A stretch of DNA of 48,280 nt, from positions 3,099-51,378 of the forward strand of contig PLHK01000126.1 in NCBI GenBank assembly GCA_003139955.1, in the 5' to 3' direction. A model generated the notes under the pieces. The model made no database searches and was not told the origin of the DNA. It saw nothing but the letters and a program-made list of their open reading frames with translations. A program made the position numbers and the translations under genes. This DNA comes from Limisphaerales bacterium (GTDB lineage Bacteria > Verrucomicrobiota > Verrucomicrobiia > Limisphaerales > UBA11358). Positions 33,283-43,087 of the stretch are shown one piece after another; within the stretch, counting starts at the first letter, position 1; every line of letters begins with the position of its first letter.

Positions 33283-34868
33283 AAAATTTCACGGATCAAA
33301 ACCACGCTCCACGGTTCGACGGTTCGTTCGAGGCTGAACCGCCCTGCCGCGTCGGCGGAAAAATGTTCCTGCCTTGTCGCGGCGGCCTGCTCGCGCAGAA
33401 GCTTGGTTTGCTCACGGGTTATATTTTCCAGACTACCAAGCGACTCCCAAACCGCAAGCGCGTTGCCATTTTTTTTGTCGAGCGTCTCGACCAGAATGTT
33501 CGCGCCGGGTTTCAAACCCGTAAGTTCAATTTTCAAAAGCTCCGGCGCACCGAGCGCCAGCGTCGCATACGCTTGATTGCGCGAATCAAACGACGCCAGT
33601 ACCGTGTGCGGCATTTCCGGCGGATAATGATACGCGATGGCGGAAATTTTTTTGGTTTTGGAATCGCGCGTCACGATGCCGCCGGGAAATTTTCCAAGCA
33701 GTTCGTCGCCCAGCGCGTTCATAAAGCGATACGCGTGGAACACCGGCTTGACGATGCCCTGCAAATTGATCATGCCGAAGCCGCCGTGGAAAATCGTGTC
33801 GCCGCCGCCGTTTTCCTCGAACACGTCGGTGAACGTCCAATATGAAAGCGAATCCACGCAGCCGATGGATTCGAGATTCGCCTTCGTCACATACGTCGCC
33901 GCTTGCAAAAAATCGTGCGTGAAATCGCGCGGCGACGAACTGGAGCTCCATTCCGTGAGATGAATTTCCGCCTGCGGAAACGGGCTTTCGGCAACGATTT
34001 TTTTTATGAGCGCCAGATCGCGCGGCGTCGCGCCGACTTCGCGGGTGTTCTTCTTAAATTCGCCCGGCGTGTGTTCGTCGAGCGCCCAGTCGGTCGGATA
34101 CGGATGCACCGAGACAAAATCAACTGGCAGATTCTCGCGCTGGCAGAAGGCGAGAAAATCTTTCACCCACACAGGCTGCCAGTCGAGCACGTTGATGTCC
34201 TTCGCGCCGGTCACGACTTTGTGCTGCGAAAAATCCTCTGTCTCGCCGGTGAATCGCGCGTCGGGAACATAGTTGCTCGTGGCCGGGCCGCCGACGCGGA
34301 GTTGCGGATCAATTTCCTTCAGCACGCGCGCAGTGGTTTTGTAGAGTTCAAAATACTGGCTCTTCGTGCCGCGAAAAAACGGATGCAGATTCGGCTCATT
34401 CCATATTTCAAAAAACCAGGTGCGCACTTCCGCGCTGCCGTAGCGCACAATCCAGTGTTGCATCGTGCGGCGGATCAGTTCGCCCCATTTCACGAAATCC
34501 TTTGGCGGCGCGCCGTTGGCCTTCCACCAAAACACCGTGCCGGTTTCGCTCGCCAAATCCTTCGGGCAAAAACCGAATTCAACGAACGGCTTGATGCCGA
34601 TCTCCAGCAACTTGTCGAACAGGATGTCCACATATTGAAAATTGTAAATCGCGCGGCCTTTTTCTTCGCGATAGACAAACATGTCGTCGTGGTAAAGGCC
34701 GTGGAACCGAATGTATTTGAAGCCACATTCCTTTACGGCGAGGCGTAACTGTTCCTGCCAGTCGGCGCGCAGGCCTTCGTTCGCGCGGCCCGCGCCGACG
34801 CAAAAATTCCAAAAATGTTTCAACGGTGTGCCGGCGGCGGTGGCGGTGGCTTTGAGTTCGATGGGCAT
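33279..34868 (-). CDS. GH39 beta-xylosidase-like glycosidase, cytoplasmic
   Basis: A 529-residue GH39 enzyme without signal peptide. The (beta/alpha)8 barrel has the acid/base Glu158 in FFEIWNEPNL and the nucleophile Glu306 in IHLTEWSSSS. YIRFHGLYHDDMFVY and DFVSVHPYPTDW are also typical of GH39. Known activities are beta-xylosidase and, less often, alpha-L-iduronidase or arabinosidase. A C-terminal beta-sandwich follows from about residue 410. The stop overlaps the downstream GH78 start by 4 nt. It presumably processes imported xylo-oligosaccharides. Exact substrate is inferred. Confidence 0.9.
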   Translation of the reverse strand: MPIELKATATAAGTPLKHFWNFCVGAGRANEGLRADWQEQLRLAVKECGFKYIRFHGLYHDDMFVYREEKGRAIYNFQYVDILFDKLLEIGIKPFVEFGFCPKDLASETGTVFWWKANGAPPKDFVKWGELIRRTMQHWIVRYGSAEVRTWFFEIWNEPNLHPFFRGTKSQYFELYKTTARVLKEIDPQLRVGGPATSNYVPDARFTGETEDFSQHKVVTGAKDINVLDWQPVWVKDFLAFCQRENLPVDFVSVHPYPTDWALDEHTPGEFKKNTREVGATPRDLALIKKIVAESPFPQAEIHLTEWSSSSSPRDFTHDFLQAATYVTKANLESIGCVDSLSYWTFTDVFEENGGGDTIFHGGFGMINLQGIVKPVFHAYRFMNALGDELLGKFPGGIVTRDSKTKKISAIAYHYPPEMPHTVLASFDSRNQAYATLALGAPELLKIELTGLKPGANILVETLDKKNGNALAVWESLGSLENITREQTKLLREQAAATRQEHFSADAAGRFSLERTVEPWSVVLIREIL

Positions 34869-34878
34869 AAAATGATTT

Positions 34879-36009
34879 CTAATAAGCTACGGTTTGCTCC
34901 GTCCACGTCGGGCCGGTGATGGAAAATTTTCCGTTGGCAAAATGCAGCGGCTCGATGCCGAGTTGCGGCGCAGTGTCGTAAAATTCGGGAATCAAACTTC
35001 CGGGAACCGGCTGCTTGCCTTCGAGAAAATAATGGCAGCAAATCCAGTCCTTGCCGTCCGGCCCTTCAAACACCGCGTTGTGCCCGACTTCAACATACGG
35101 ATCGGGCGTGTCAGCAAACTTCAGGTCAGCGTAGCTGCCCTGCTCCATCTGTTTCTCGCGATAATGCCGCTTGCGCGTGCCAAAGATCGGCTCGCGCTCG
35201 GTGAGCGTCCACGGGCCAAGCGGCGTCGGCGCGCGCAGCACGCCGATCTCATAACCACGCGTCCACGACGAAAAGAACATGAAATATGTTCCGTCGCGCT
35301 TCAGGACAAACGGCGCTTCAATGCCGCCGATCATCCAATAAGGATTGCCAGCGTCGCGCGGCGACAGGAATTTTTTCAATTCGCCATCCACCAATTTGCC
35401 GGTCGGCAGATCAATCTTCGCCTGCCACAAACCGCCGGCGCTGCAATACAAATAACTTTGCCCGTCGTCATCGGTAAAAAGATTTGCGTCGTTCTTGAAG
35501 CCGGTGCTTAATGGTCCGCGCACCAGTTTGTATTCGCCGTCAATTTTATCCGCGACGAAAAGCCAGATGTTATGGTCGTCCATCAATCGGTCGCCGGACT
35601 GCGGGCCGCGATGGCCGCTATTGACCGTGAGCCAGAACTTACCTAGCGCCCGATGAATTTGTGGTGCCCAAAACCGACCTTTGTAAGGACAGTCCGCCTC
35701 CAGCTTGGTCGCATCAATCAGCCACGCGCATTGCCGCCAATGCAGCAAATCGTCGGACACCAACAGCCGCACGCCGGGATTCGGCCCGCTCCAGACGGGC
35801 ATTGACGTGCCGGTCATGAACCATTGCCGGCCCACCTTAAGGATGAACTGGTCGCGCATCGCGAGTGCCGGATCGCGCGTGATGGGATTGGTGTAGCGAA
35901 AAACTTTTACCACGATTCTCGGAGCTGGAACATCAGCCGCATATGACAAACTCGCGATAAATATCATCGCTCCAAATGTCAAAAGACGGGCTGGAATCGG
36001 GACACTCAT
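34879..36009 (-). CDS. GH43-family glycosidase, secreted
   Basis: A 376-residue five-bladed beta-propeller glycosidase with a signal peptide (LLTFGAMIFIASLSYAADVP). GH43-type features are NPITRDPALAMRDQFILKVG (catalytic-base region), KGRFWAPQIHRALGKFWLT, YLYCSAGGLWQ, GGIEAPFVLKRDGTYFMFFS (acid-Glu region) and VGHNAVFEGPDGKDWICCHY. Possible activities are arabinofuranosidase, xylosidase or a related exo-enzyme. It starts with a 4-nt overlap on the symporter stop and lies 10 bp before GH39. The subfamily cannot be fixed by eye. Confidence 0.85.
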   Translation of the reverse strand: MSVPIPARLLTFGAMIFIASLSYAADVPAPRIVVKVFRYTNPITRDPALAMRDQFILKVGRQWFMTGTSMPVWSGPNPGVRLLVSDDLLHWRQCAWLIDATKLEADCPYKGRFWAPQIHRALGKFWLTVNSGHRGPQSGDRLMDDHNIWLFVADKIDGEYKLVRGPLSTGFKNDANLFTDDDGQSYLYCSAGGLWQAKIDLPTGKLVDGELKKFLSPRDAGNPYWMIGGIEAPFVLKRDGTYFMFFSSWTRGYEIGVLRAPTPLGPWTLTEREPIFGTRKRHYREKQMEQGSYADLKFADTPDPYVEVGHNAVFEGPDGKDWICCHYFLEGKQPVPGSLIPEFYDTAPQLGIEPLHFANGKFSITGPTWTEQTVAY

Positions 36010-37796
36010 GTTGCTTTGGTAGGTGAATTTTTTGCATCAGCTTCCGATTTCGCCTTGCGCTTGGCGGCAACCCATAGCATCCAGCCGACCATGAACATCA
36101 CGCCGCCGCAAAATAGAAACGCCAACCGGCCGCTGAAACGATTCGGAATCGCGGTGAGCAACAGAATAAAAACGCCATACACCAGACACAACGCACCGAG
36201 CATTTTGTAAACGGCCGTCTGCACACCTTCGACGCCGTGTTTGTCCACCGGCGTGTGCAGATTGGTGAAGAATTTATCAATGCGCTCCTGCTCAGCAACG
36301 GGCGCAGATTGGTAAAACAAGCTCGTGAAGAAATACCATCCTGAACCGACAATGACAGTGCCACCCAGCGTCGTGACCGCGAGTTTGAGATAGGTTTTTT
36401 CATCGCCATTCAGCGGAACCGTCCAGCCCATCCATTGCTGAACGGATTCCGGGGTGATTATGTAATTGCCGAGCAGATACGACGCCGCGCCCGCGACCAG
36501 CGCCGTGCTCCACGCGGACCAGCCGGGCGTGCGTTTATAAAACAAACCGAAGATGAGCGGCAACGCCAGCGGCATCAGCAAATAGGATGCGAGCTGGTTC
36601 ACGAAGTCGAAAAGATTCGTCTGCCGGATGCTGTTGATAAAAAGTCCGAGCACGATGATGATCGCGCCAAAGATCAGCGTGCAAATTTTTCCGGCCACCA
36701 GCAGATGTTTTTCGGAAGCGTTCGGATTAAACAACGGCTTGTAAAGGCTGCGGATGGTGATGCCGACGTTTTTATTCAAGCCGGCGTCCATGCTCGTCAC
36801 GGTCGCGCCCAGCATGGCGGAAAGCAGCAAGCCGAGCAGGCCCTGCGGCATCACGTCCATCGCCACGGCCAAAAAAGCAGCTTCGTGCGGCTGTTTTAGA
36901 TTCGGAAATTCCGCCGCAAGATTCGGATGCATGATGGTCGCCGCCATTGAGGGAATGAACCAGACCAGCGGCCCGACGAGCGTGCCGATAAGCGGAATCA
37001 ACACCATGCGCCGCGCGTCCTTGTCGCTACGGGTCATGAGATACATCGTCGAACGCTCCATATTGTTTTCGTCCGAAAATTTCAACCACAGGTTGCCGAT
37101 GATCCAAATGAAAATAATTTCCGGTCGGGCCAGTTCGCCCCAGTGAAAATGCGCGGACGGAACTTTGTTTAAGAGTCCGTGCAGACCGCCAATTTCCGGG
37201 CGCGCGAGCACCATAATGGCCGTCGTCAGCGTGATCGTGACGATGAGGAATGCCTGAACAAAATCGCTCGCCAGCACCGCCCACGAACCACCCGCAAACG
37301 CTACGAGCGTCACCACCACGCCGAGCACGATCAGCATGGTGTTCATGTCAATTTTGAATACCGCCGACATAAAAACCCCGATGGCGTTCAACCCCACGCC
37401 AGCGAACAGCAGCAGCAGCGGCAGTTTGATCCAAGTGTAAAACTGCTCCGTGAACGGCCCGTAGCGCAGCCGCACCGCTTCCATCCAGGTGATGACACGC
37501 ATCCGGCGGAAGCGCAGGCTGGTGACGGCCAACGCCACGCACAGCGCGACTGCCGTCGCATAAAAAACCACCAGCACCAGCGGGCCGGACTCATAAACTT
37601 TTCCCGCCGCACCGGTGAACGTCCACGCGCTGAAGCTGAAAATCCACGCCGACGTGCCCGTGATCCACCACGGCATCGCCCCACCCGCGCGAAAATAATC
37701 CGACGTGTCCTTGCTCATCCGCCGAAACGCCAGCCCGATGGCCAGCATGAACAGCAGGTAAAACCCGATGATGAAATAATCGTATTGGGTGATCAT
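36006..37796 (-). CDS. Sodium:solute symporter (SSS family)
   Basis: A 596-residue inner-membrane transporter with about 13-14 helices, of the SSS/SGLT family. It begins DYFIIGFYLLFMLAIGLAFR followed by TSDYFRAGGAMPWWITGTSA, and includes SFSAWTFTGAAGKVYESG and the family signature around GLLGLLLSAMLGATVTSMDA. It should import a sugar or uronic acid with sodium. It is the only transporter in the locus, so it is the likely route for released monosaccharides. Both ends overlap neighbours by 4 nt (serine hydrolase upstream, GH43 downstream). The cytoplasmic tail is basic and Ala/Lys-rich. Confidence 0.92.
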   Translation of the reverse strand: MITQYDYFIIGFYLLFMLAIGLAFRRMSKDTSDYFRAGGAMPWWITGTSAWIFSFSAWTFTGAAGKVYESGPLVLVVFYATAVALCVALAVTSLRFRRMRVITWMEAVRLRYGPFTEQFYTWIKLPLLLLFAGVGLNAIGVFMSAVFKIDMNTMLIVLGVVVTLVAFAGGSWAVLASDFVQAFLIVTITLTTAIMVLARPEIGGLHGLLNKVPSAHFHWGELARPEIIFIWIIGNLWLKFSDENNMERSTMYLMTRSDKDARRMVLIPLIGTLVGPLVWFIPSMAATIMHPNLAAEFPNLKQPHEAAFLAVAMDVMPQGLLGLLLSAMLGATVTSMDAGLNKNVGITIRSLYKPLFNPNASEKHLLVAGKICTLIFGAIIIVLGLFINSIRQTNLFDFVNQLASYLLMPLALPLIFGLFYKRTPGWSAWSTALVAGAASYLLGNYIITPESVQQWMGWTVPLNGDEKTYLKLAVTTLGGTVIVGSGWYFFTSLFYQSAPVAEQERIDKFFTNLHTPVDKHGVEGVQTAVYKMLGALCLVYGVFILLLTAIPNRFSGRLAFLFCGGVMFMVGWMLWVAAKRKAKSEADAKNSPTKAT

Positions 37797-38917
37797 TTTT
37801 CCGCGCTGGAATTTTGACTCTCGGACAGCGCCGCCCGAACCATCGGGACCAGCACTGGACTGGAATAAAAGCCTGAAAAATTTTCGCGCTTCGCCACCTC
37901 AAGTTCCACATGGGCGATGAGAAAACCATAGACCCCGCTCGTCTTGTCAATCCACGGATAAGCGCCCGCCCAACTCGGACTGCTGATCAATGTCGCATTG
38001 CCGCTGGCATCCAGTTCTTCGCGCCATTCACCAAGCCCATAGATGCCGTGGTGCGTCGCGCCCCGCACCCGCTGGACAAATTCACCCGGCTTCACCCGCG
38101 CGCCGCGAACCTGATCCGCCTGCATCTCGCGGATGGCATTTTCGGACAGCACGCGTTTTCCCGCAAACACGCCGCCGTTGAAAATCATCGAAAGAAAATT
38201 CGCGTAATCACGCAACGTGCTCCGCGCACCGCCGCCAAGCATTGGGTTATGTCCTTCGCCGGCATCCACCGGCTTGAAATGCGTGTCCGTCATGCCGCAT
38301 GGTCCGGCAATCCGCTCCTGAAACAGCGTCTCCCAATCTTTGCCCGCCGCCACTTCCGCCATGCGTCCGGCCACCTGCATCGCCAGACCGCCGTAATTAA
38401 AACGCGCGCCGGGCGCGTAATCCAACGGCAACGGCAAAAGCTGCGCGACGGATTCAGTCAAAGTCTGGTAATGATCAACCGGATTGTCGGCGGGCTGGTA
38501 AGACGGATAACCGGATGTGTGGGACAGTAATTGGCGCAGCGTGGCCTTGTCTTTGGGATCATCTTTAAATTCCGGTAGCCAGCGGGACGGATGATCGTCC
38601 AAAGACAATTTGCCTTCGTCCACGACCGACATGATGGTCGCCGCCGCCAGCCATTTTCCCGCCGACGCGATGAACACCGGAGTTTCCGGCGTGTAGCTGC
38701 CAAACGATTTTTCGTAGATCACTCGATTATCCTTGGCCACCAACAGCGCCGCGCCGGGATAATAACCTTCATCCACCCAGCCTTGAATCAATTTGGTGAC
38801 GGAAGAAAAATCAATATTCGTCGGCGCAGCAAAACCCACAACAGTGCACAGCCACAAGCTAACCACCGGCAAACAACCTCGCCAGTTCCTGAAAAAATTC
38901 GGAGAGAAATGTTTCAT
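37793..38917 (-). CDS. Secreted serine hydrolase, class C beta-lactamase fold (2)
   Basis: A 374-residue paralogue of the protein at 22196-23275. It has a signal peptide (LPVVSLWLCTVVGFAAPTNI). SxxK is Ser85-Ala-Gly-Lys88, YGG occurs in RFNYGGLAMQ, and GIYGLGEWREELDASGNA matches the other copy. A diagnostic shared stretch is GKRVLSENAIREMQADQV here versus GQRVLSATAIREMEADQI there. The start at 38989 would lie inside the GH43 gene; the ATG at 38917 overlaps its stop by 4 nt and gives a normal signal peptide. Probably an esterase acting on the same polysaccharide, but the substrate is unknown. Confidence 0.86.
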   Translation of the reverse strand: MKHFSPNFFRNWRGCLPVVSLWLCTVVGFAAPTNIDFSSVTKLIQGWVDEGYYPGAALLVAKDNRVIYEKSFGSYTPETPVFIASAGKWLAAATIMSVVDEGKLSLDDHPSRWLPEFKDDPKDKATLRQLLSHTSGYPSYQPADNPVDHYQTLTESVAQLLPLPLDYAPGARFNYGGLAMQVAGRMAEVAAGKDWETLFQERIAGPCGMTDTHFKPVDAGEGHNPMLGGGARSTLRDYANFLSMIFNGGVFAGKRVLSENAIREMQADQVRGARVKPGEFVQRVRGATHHGIYGLGEWREELDASGNATLISSPSWAGAYPWIDKTSGVYGFLIAHVELEVAKRENFSGFYSSPVLVPMVRAALSESQNSSAEK

Positions 38918-40506
38918 GCGGTCTTCGGGCAATAATCGAAATAGTCGAAATCCGTATTTAATTTTCCCCCGCCGACATCTTGCGCGCACAAGCCGACCAT
39001 CGCGCCGGTGAAATGCAAACCCGCGCCGTAATCATCAGACAGTTTCGTGGCGTCCAAAACCGGCCCAATTTCCCGCCAGTTTTTCCCGTCCGGCGACGCG
39101 CTGAATTGCAGCTTTTGAAAATCAACTTCGGCGCGCAGAAAAATTTGCTTCCAATCGTTGATCACAATTTCACTGTCAGTCAGTTCGTCATAAACTCCGT
39201 CGTCCGTCAGCGTGACCCCGAGAATTTTTCCGCGCGCGTCATCGTGCGTCACGCGCAGGTAAAAATGCGTCCGCGTGTCGTAATAACAAATCAGCCCGGC
39301 ACTTTGCGTAAAATTTTTCGGTGAAAATTCAAAGCAGGTTTCGGCGGTGAATCTGAAATGCTGGACGCGCCGCGCAATCAGGCTCTGGTCGAATAGCGAG
39401 TGCTGCGAATCGCGTCCGCGCAACCGCAGCCAGCCGGGTCGCGCTTTGAGCGAAAGCCAGGAATCATCCGGCGGCACGCGGAGTGAACTCCAGCGCAAAT
39501 CAAGTTTTTCGGAATCAAAATGGTCGCGCTCTGGCAGCACCAGCCACGGATGCGACGGCAGATTTTTGGGCGTGGAAATCTCCAATTGCGGTTTTGTTCC
39601 GCCTGTCGCATGCCGCAACCAACCGTCGCGCCACTCGACTTTTTGCAGACATGTTTCGCGGCCAAGGATGCAGCGCCGCTGATCGCCTTCACCGAGCGGA
39701 CGGCTGGCGAGATGCGCGAGATACCATTCGCCGGATGGCGTCTGGACAATTTCGCCGTGACCGGCTTTTTGCAAAGTCAATTTCGCGTCGTCGCGCGACG
39801 TGAGGACGGACTTCTGTGGATCAAGTTCGTAGGGGCCGAGAATTTTTTTTGCGCGCGCCATCGCGATACCGTGATTCCAGCCCGTGCCGCCTTCGGCGAG
39901 CATGAGATAATACCAGCCGTCCTGTTTGTAAATGTTCGGGCCTTCGATGAGGACGCCGGGTTTCTCCAGGATTTTCGTCTGCGGCCCGACGAGCCGGCGC
40001 TGCTGCGGGTCGTATTCTTGAACGACGATGCCCGCGAAGCGCTGGCGGTTTTTGCGGAAATCCCATTCCAGATTCACAAGCCATTTGCGTCCGGCGTCGT
40101 CGTGAAACAGTGACGGATCAAAACCGACGGAATTTAATTCAACAGGTTCCGACCACGGTCCAAGCATGTCCGGCGCGGTCGTCAAAAAAATTTCCAGATC
40201 CTTGAACGGCCGGCCCATACCGGTGTTGCGGACGTTGGTGTAAATGAGCCAGAATTTTCCGTCCGCGAAACTCAACGACGGCGCCCAGACGCCGCCGGAA
40301 TCCGGCACGCCGCGCAGATCAAGTTGCGAGCGGCGCGTGAGCGCGTGGCCGATGAGCCGCCATTTCGCGAGATCTCGCGAATGATGGATCGGCACGCCGG
40401 GAAACCATTCGAACGTCGAGCTGGCGATATAATAATCTTCGCCGACGCGGCAGATGCTCGGGTCGGGGAAAAATCCGGGCAAAATTGGATTTTGAATCTG
40501 GCTCAT
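38914..40506 (-). CDS. GH43 beta-xylosidase-type enzyme, cytoplasmic
   Basis: A 530-residue GH43 with the two-domain architecture of XynB-type xylosidases. The N-terminal five-bladed propeller begins NPILPGFFPDPSICRVGEDY (catalytic base Asp15), then YIASSTFEWFPGVPIHHSRD, GGVWAPSLSFADGKFWLIYT and LIEGPNIYKQDGWYYLMLAE with the catalytic acid Glu. From ~330 a concanavalin-like beta-sandwich follows (FTAETCFEFSPKNFTQSAGL, YYDTRTHFYLRVTHDD). There is no signal peptide, so it works on imported xylo-oligosaccharides. It has a 4-nt overlap with the serine hydrolase and a 4-bp gap to the upstream propeller gene. Confidence 0.93.
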   Translation of the reverse strand: MSQIQNPILPGFFPDPSICRVGEDYYIASSTFEWFPGVPIHHSRDLAKWRLIGHALTRRSQLDLRGVPDSGGVWAPSLSFADGKFWLIYTNVRNTGMGRPFKDLEIFLTTAPDMLGPWSEPVELNSVGFDPSLFHDDAGRKWLVNLEWDFRKNRQRFAGIVVQEYDPQQRRLVGPQTKILEKPGVLIEGPNIYKQDGWYYLMLAEGGTGWNHGIAMARAKKILGPYELDPQKSVLTSRDDAKLTLQKAGHGEIVQTPSGEWYLAHLASRPLGEGDQRRCILGRETCLQKVEWRDGWLRHATGGTKPQLEISTPKNLPSHPWLVLPERDHFDSEKLDLRWSSLRVPPDDSWLSLKARPGWLRLRGRDSQHSLFDQSLIARRVQHFRFTAETCFEFSPKNFTQSAGLICYYDTRTHFYLRVTHDDARGKILGVTLTDDGVYDELTDSEIVINDWKQIFLRAEVDFQKLQFSASPDGKNWREIGPVLDATKLSDDYGAGLHFTGAMVGLCAQDVGGGKLNTDFDYFDYCPKTA

Positions 40507-40510
40507 TGTT

Positions 40511-41410
40511 TCAATCCATTCCAGACAAACTGCTCACCGGCAGCATGAGACCGTTGCGCTCGTCGTGCAATAAATTCGTGTCCAAACCGTCCAGCACCAG
40601 CACGCCTTGCAGCGACGAAATCAAATTTGGTTGGCTCCAGCGCCAGACGATTTCGCCAGACGGATTGAATTCAAGCAACTGGATTCCTTTGGTGCCGTGA
40701 CCTTCGCCATGGCCTTGCCAGTTGGCCAGCATGACGTTTCCATTCGGCAGAAGTTGAAACATCGCGTAGAAAAACGGATTCACTTCTGTCGGCACGGAAT
40801 TTTTTCCGCCAAACTTGCGGATGATTTCTCCACTCGGATTTAGTTCGACCAGAAACGCGCCGTAGCCGGCGGAGACCAATAAATTTCCATTCACCAGCCG
40901 CACCGCTTTCCAAGCATGGAAAAATCCTTCAACCGGAAACTCGCGAAGATAATTCCCGTCGCGCGAACCTTCGCGGATGCGGTCGTTGCAGCACATCAAA
41001 TAAGTGCCTTGCTCCGTCTGCCGGATCAGCCGCACATAATCGCCGGGAAAAATGGCGCGGTGAATTTCCCGATCCGCCGCATCCAGCTCCAGCACGACCA
41101 CGCCGGTCGCGCCCGCGAGACTTACGCCCGCAAGAATTGTGTGGCCGTCAGGCTGTCGTCGCGCTGCCGTTACACCTTCGAATGATTTGAACTCCTTCGC
41201 GATTTTTCCGGTCGTAATGTCAAATTCCGTGTAGCCGTGATGATGGCCGACGAGGATTTTATTTCCGCCGATCAGTTGCAGGTCGCGCGCGGCTGGCTGG
41301 CCGATCGGCACGATCCAATTTTTCGTCGCGTCGCGCTCGTCAATGCGCAGCAGCGTTGCGCGCCCTTCGTCAATGGCGAGAAAGTCGTGGTGAATCTCGG
41401 TTGAACTCAT
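40511..41410 (-). CDS. Cytoplasmic beta-propeller protein of unknown function
   Basis: A 299-residue protein without signal peptide. It has repeated blade-like units ending in a Gly-turn, for example YTEFDITTGKIAKEF, LVELNPSGEIIRKF and LLEFNPSGEIVWRWS, each followed by a DG- or NG-type turn (LPNGNVMLANWQG, LVNGNLLVSAGYG). It resembles PQQ-/WD-like propellers of six or seven blades. No catalytic motif is recognised. The ATG follows directly on the TAG of the preceding hydrolase gene and the stop is 4 bp before GH43, so it is embedded in the operon. It may be a sugar-sensing or isomerase/lyase-type propeller; none of this can be shown from sequence. Confidence 0.75.
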   Translation of the reverse strand: MSSTEIHHDFLAIDEGRATLLRIDERDATKNWIVPIGQPAARDLQLIGGNKILVGHHHGYTEFDITTGKIAKEFKSFEGVTAARRQPDGHTILAGVSLAGATGVVVLELDAADREIHRAIFPGDYVRLIRQTEQGTYLMCCNDRIREGSRDGNYLREFPVEGFFHAWKAVRLVNGNLLVSAGYGAFLVELNPSGEIIRKFGGKNSVPTEVNPFFYAMFQLLPNGNVMLANWQGHGEGHGTKGIQLLEFNPSGEIVWRWSQPNLISSLQGVLVLDGLDTNLLHDERNGLMLPVSSLSGMD

Positions 41411-43087
41411 CTAGGCAGCCGGCGTTTTCGTGATGAAAAAACTTTGCGCCACCGGCGCGGCGGACTGCAATTTCGGCGCGGTTGTGCGTCCCCATTGCCA
41501 GGCCACGACGGTGACTTTCACCGGAAATTTTGCGCGTGGCGGAATTTTTGTGAATTGAATCGTGTCGCCCGCGATTTCCGCCGGGCCTTCGCGGACGTAA
41601 TAATAAACTTTCGCGCCGGAATCCGAAGTCGCGTTGAGCGTGACGGATTTCGTTCCAACCAGAACGTCGGCGATGGCCGGAAACGTGATGCGTTGCGGCG
41701 CGCCTTCGGTTTGCGGCACGGGAATTTTCAGCAACGCCTGCTCGACCGCGCTTTTATATTTTGCATCGCCCGGATGGCTCGCGAGCAGCCAGATGTCGCC
41801 GATGCGAAAATCCATCGGTATACTAGAGCGGTTGAACCGCACCGCAAACGTGTCGGGCGCAGTCTGGATCACCGGCCCGACAATGCGCGACAAGACAACT
41901 GGCCCGCCGCCGCTCGCGTGCGTCAGCGCCGCGCCAACGGGTAATCCCGTCCACATCGTCGGCCTCGGTCCGGGCGGCACAGTGTCGAGAAAAACACCGG
42001 CCAGCTTGAACGTCAGCGTGTCATCCAGCACCGGCGTTTTGAGCCGGACCTGTTCGTGCGATGGCGGAACAGTCTGGGGCATGATCTGGCCATCCTGCTC
42101 GAAGCCGACAAGCTGTGGCAACTTGCCGAACTGCGGATTAAAATTTTCCGAGGCGCGCGCCATTTCCTCGTCGAAGCACCAAAACGCCTCGTTCGTGTTG
42201 CCGCTGTATTTTGCAAAAGGAGCGGCAGCGGCGTGCGGTTTTTCATTGCGGTGCCAGCGATCCATCAGCCAGCCGTCGCGCGCATCAACCGGTTTCAGTT
42301 TGACGAATTGATTGGTGGGTGCGTCCGCCGGCAGCCGTTGTTCCACCGCCTTGCGGATAAACAGCGCAAGGTAACGCACCAGTTCGTCAGAGTAATCAAA
42401 ATGACCGTGGCCGACGTCGCACAGCAACGCAAGCGGCGCGTCCGGGTGCCGCGCGCGAAAGGCTACGGCGGACGTGATGCGATCTTCCCACCATTCGTAT
42501 TCGCCGACGACCATCAGGCCGGGAATGCCTTCAATATTCCGCGCGCCCCAGTCCACATTCGGACGACCGTTGCCGACGCGATCCGTCTGCGGCGCATCGC
42601 CGTGGACGGATAAAATCGCCAGCGTGCGCTCCGGATTCCACGCGGCGAAGTTCCACGGAAAACTCGCCATCGCCGAATGGCCGATGGGAATGACCGGCGC
42701 AAATTCCAGTTCGCCGTAGCCGGATTCATCGGCGAGCTGTTTCAACAGCGCGGAAAATTTTTTATTCGCGCTGTCGTTGTTGGTCGCGTCCTGCCAATTG
42801 TCAAATCCCGGCGCGATGTAAAGTTCCGCGAGGCCGAGTCGGGCCATCGCCGCGCGAAATTCGGGATGTTCCAAGATTCCCGGCTCGATCATGTTGTTCT
42901 GCCCGAATACGACGGCGCGGACGCGCTGGCAATCCGGCGGAATCCACAAAAACGCGCGCGAATGCGCCGACGAATTTCGCGGCGCATTCGCGGCCAGCTC
43001 CACCGACCATTGCCAATCCGCGGCCCGTATGGGCAACGCCGACAGGAATCCCGCGCACAGAAAAAATATGAACCGGAGCGACCTCAT
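41411..43087 (-). CDS. Secreted alpha/beta hydrolase (probable carbohydrate esterase)
   Basis: A 558-residue protein with signal peptide ([20 protein letters not shown]). An alpha/beta hydrolase fold follows: [17 protein letters not shown] with nucleophile Ser138 in GHSAM, an acid-loop region ([13 protein letters not shown]) and a likely catalytic His in [13 protein letters not shown]. The C-terminal ~200 residues form beta-rich domains ([20 protein letters not shown]) of Ig- or CBM-like type. Such proteins occur in Bacteroidetes and Verrucomicrobia loci, but I cannot name the CE family. The ATG at 43087 overlaps the GH95 stop by 4 nt; an upstream ATG at 43099 is less likely. Confidence 0.8.
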   Translation of the reverse strand: MRSLRFIFFLCAGFLSALPIRAADWQWSVELAANAPRNSSAHSRAFLWIPPDCQRVRAVVFGQNNMIEPGILEHPEFRAAMARLGLAELYIAPGFDNWQDATNNDSANKKFSALLKQLADESGYGELEFAPVIPIGHSAMASFPWNFAAWNPERTLAILSVHGDAPQTDRVGNGRPNVDWGARNIEGIPGLMVVGEYEWWEDRITSAVAFRARHPDAPLALLCDVGHGHFDYSDELVRYLALFIRKAVEQRLPADAPTNQFVKLKPVDARDGWLMDRWHRNEKPHAAAAPFAKYSGNTNEAFWCFDEEMARASENFNPQFGKLPQLVGFEQDGQIMPQTVPPSHEQVRLKTPVLDDTLTFKLAGVFLDTVPPGPRPTMWTGLPVGAALTHASGGGPVVLSRIVGPVIQTAPDTFAVRFNRSSIPMDFRIGDIWLLASHPGDAKYKSAVEQALLKIPVPQTEGAPQRITFPAIADVLVGTKSVTLNATSDSGAKVYYYVREGPAEIAGDTIQFTKIPPRAKFPVKVTVVAWQWGRTTAPKLQSAAPVAQSFFITKTPAA

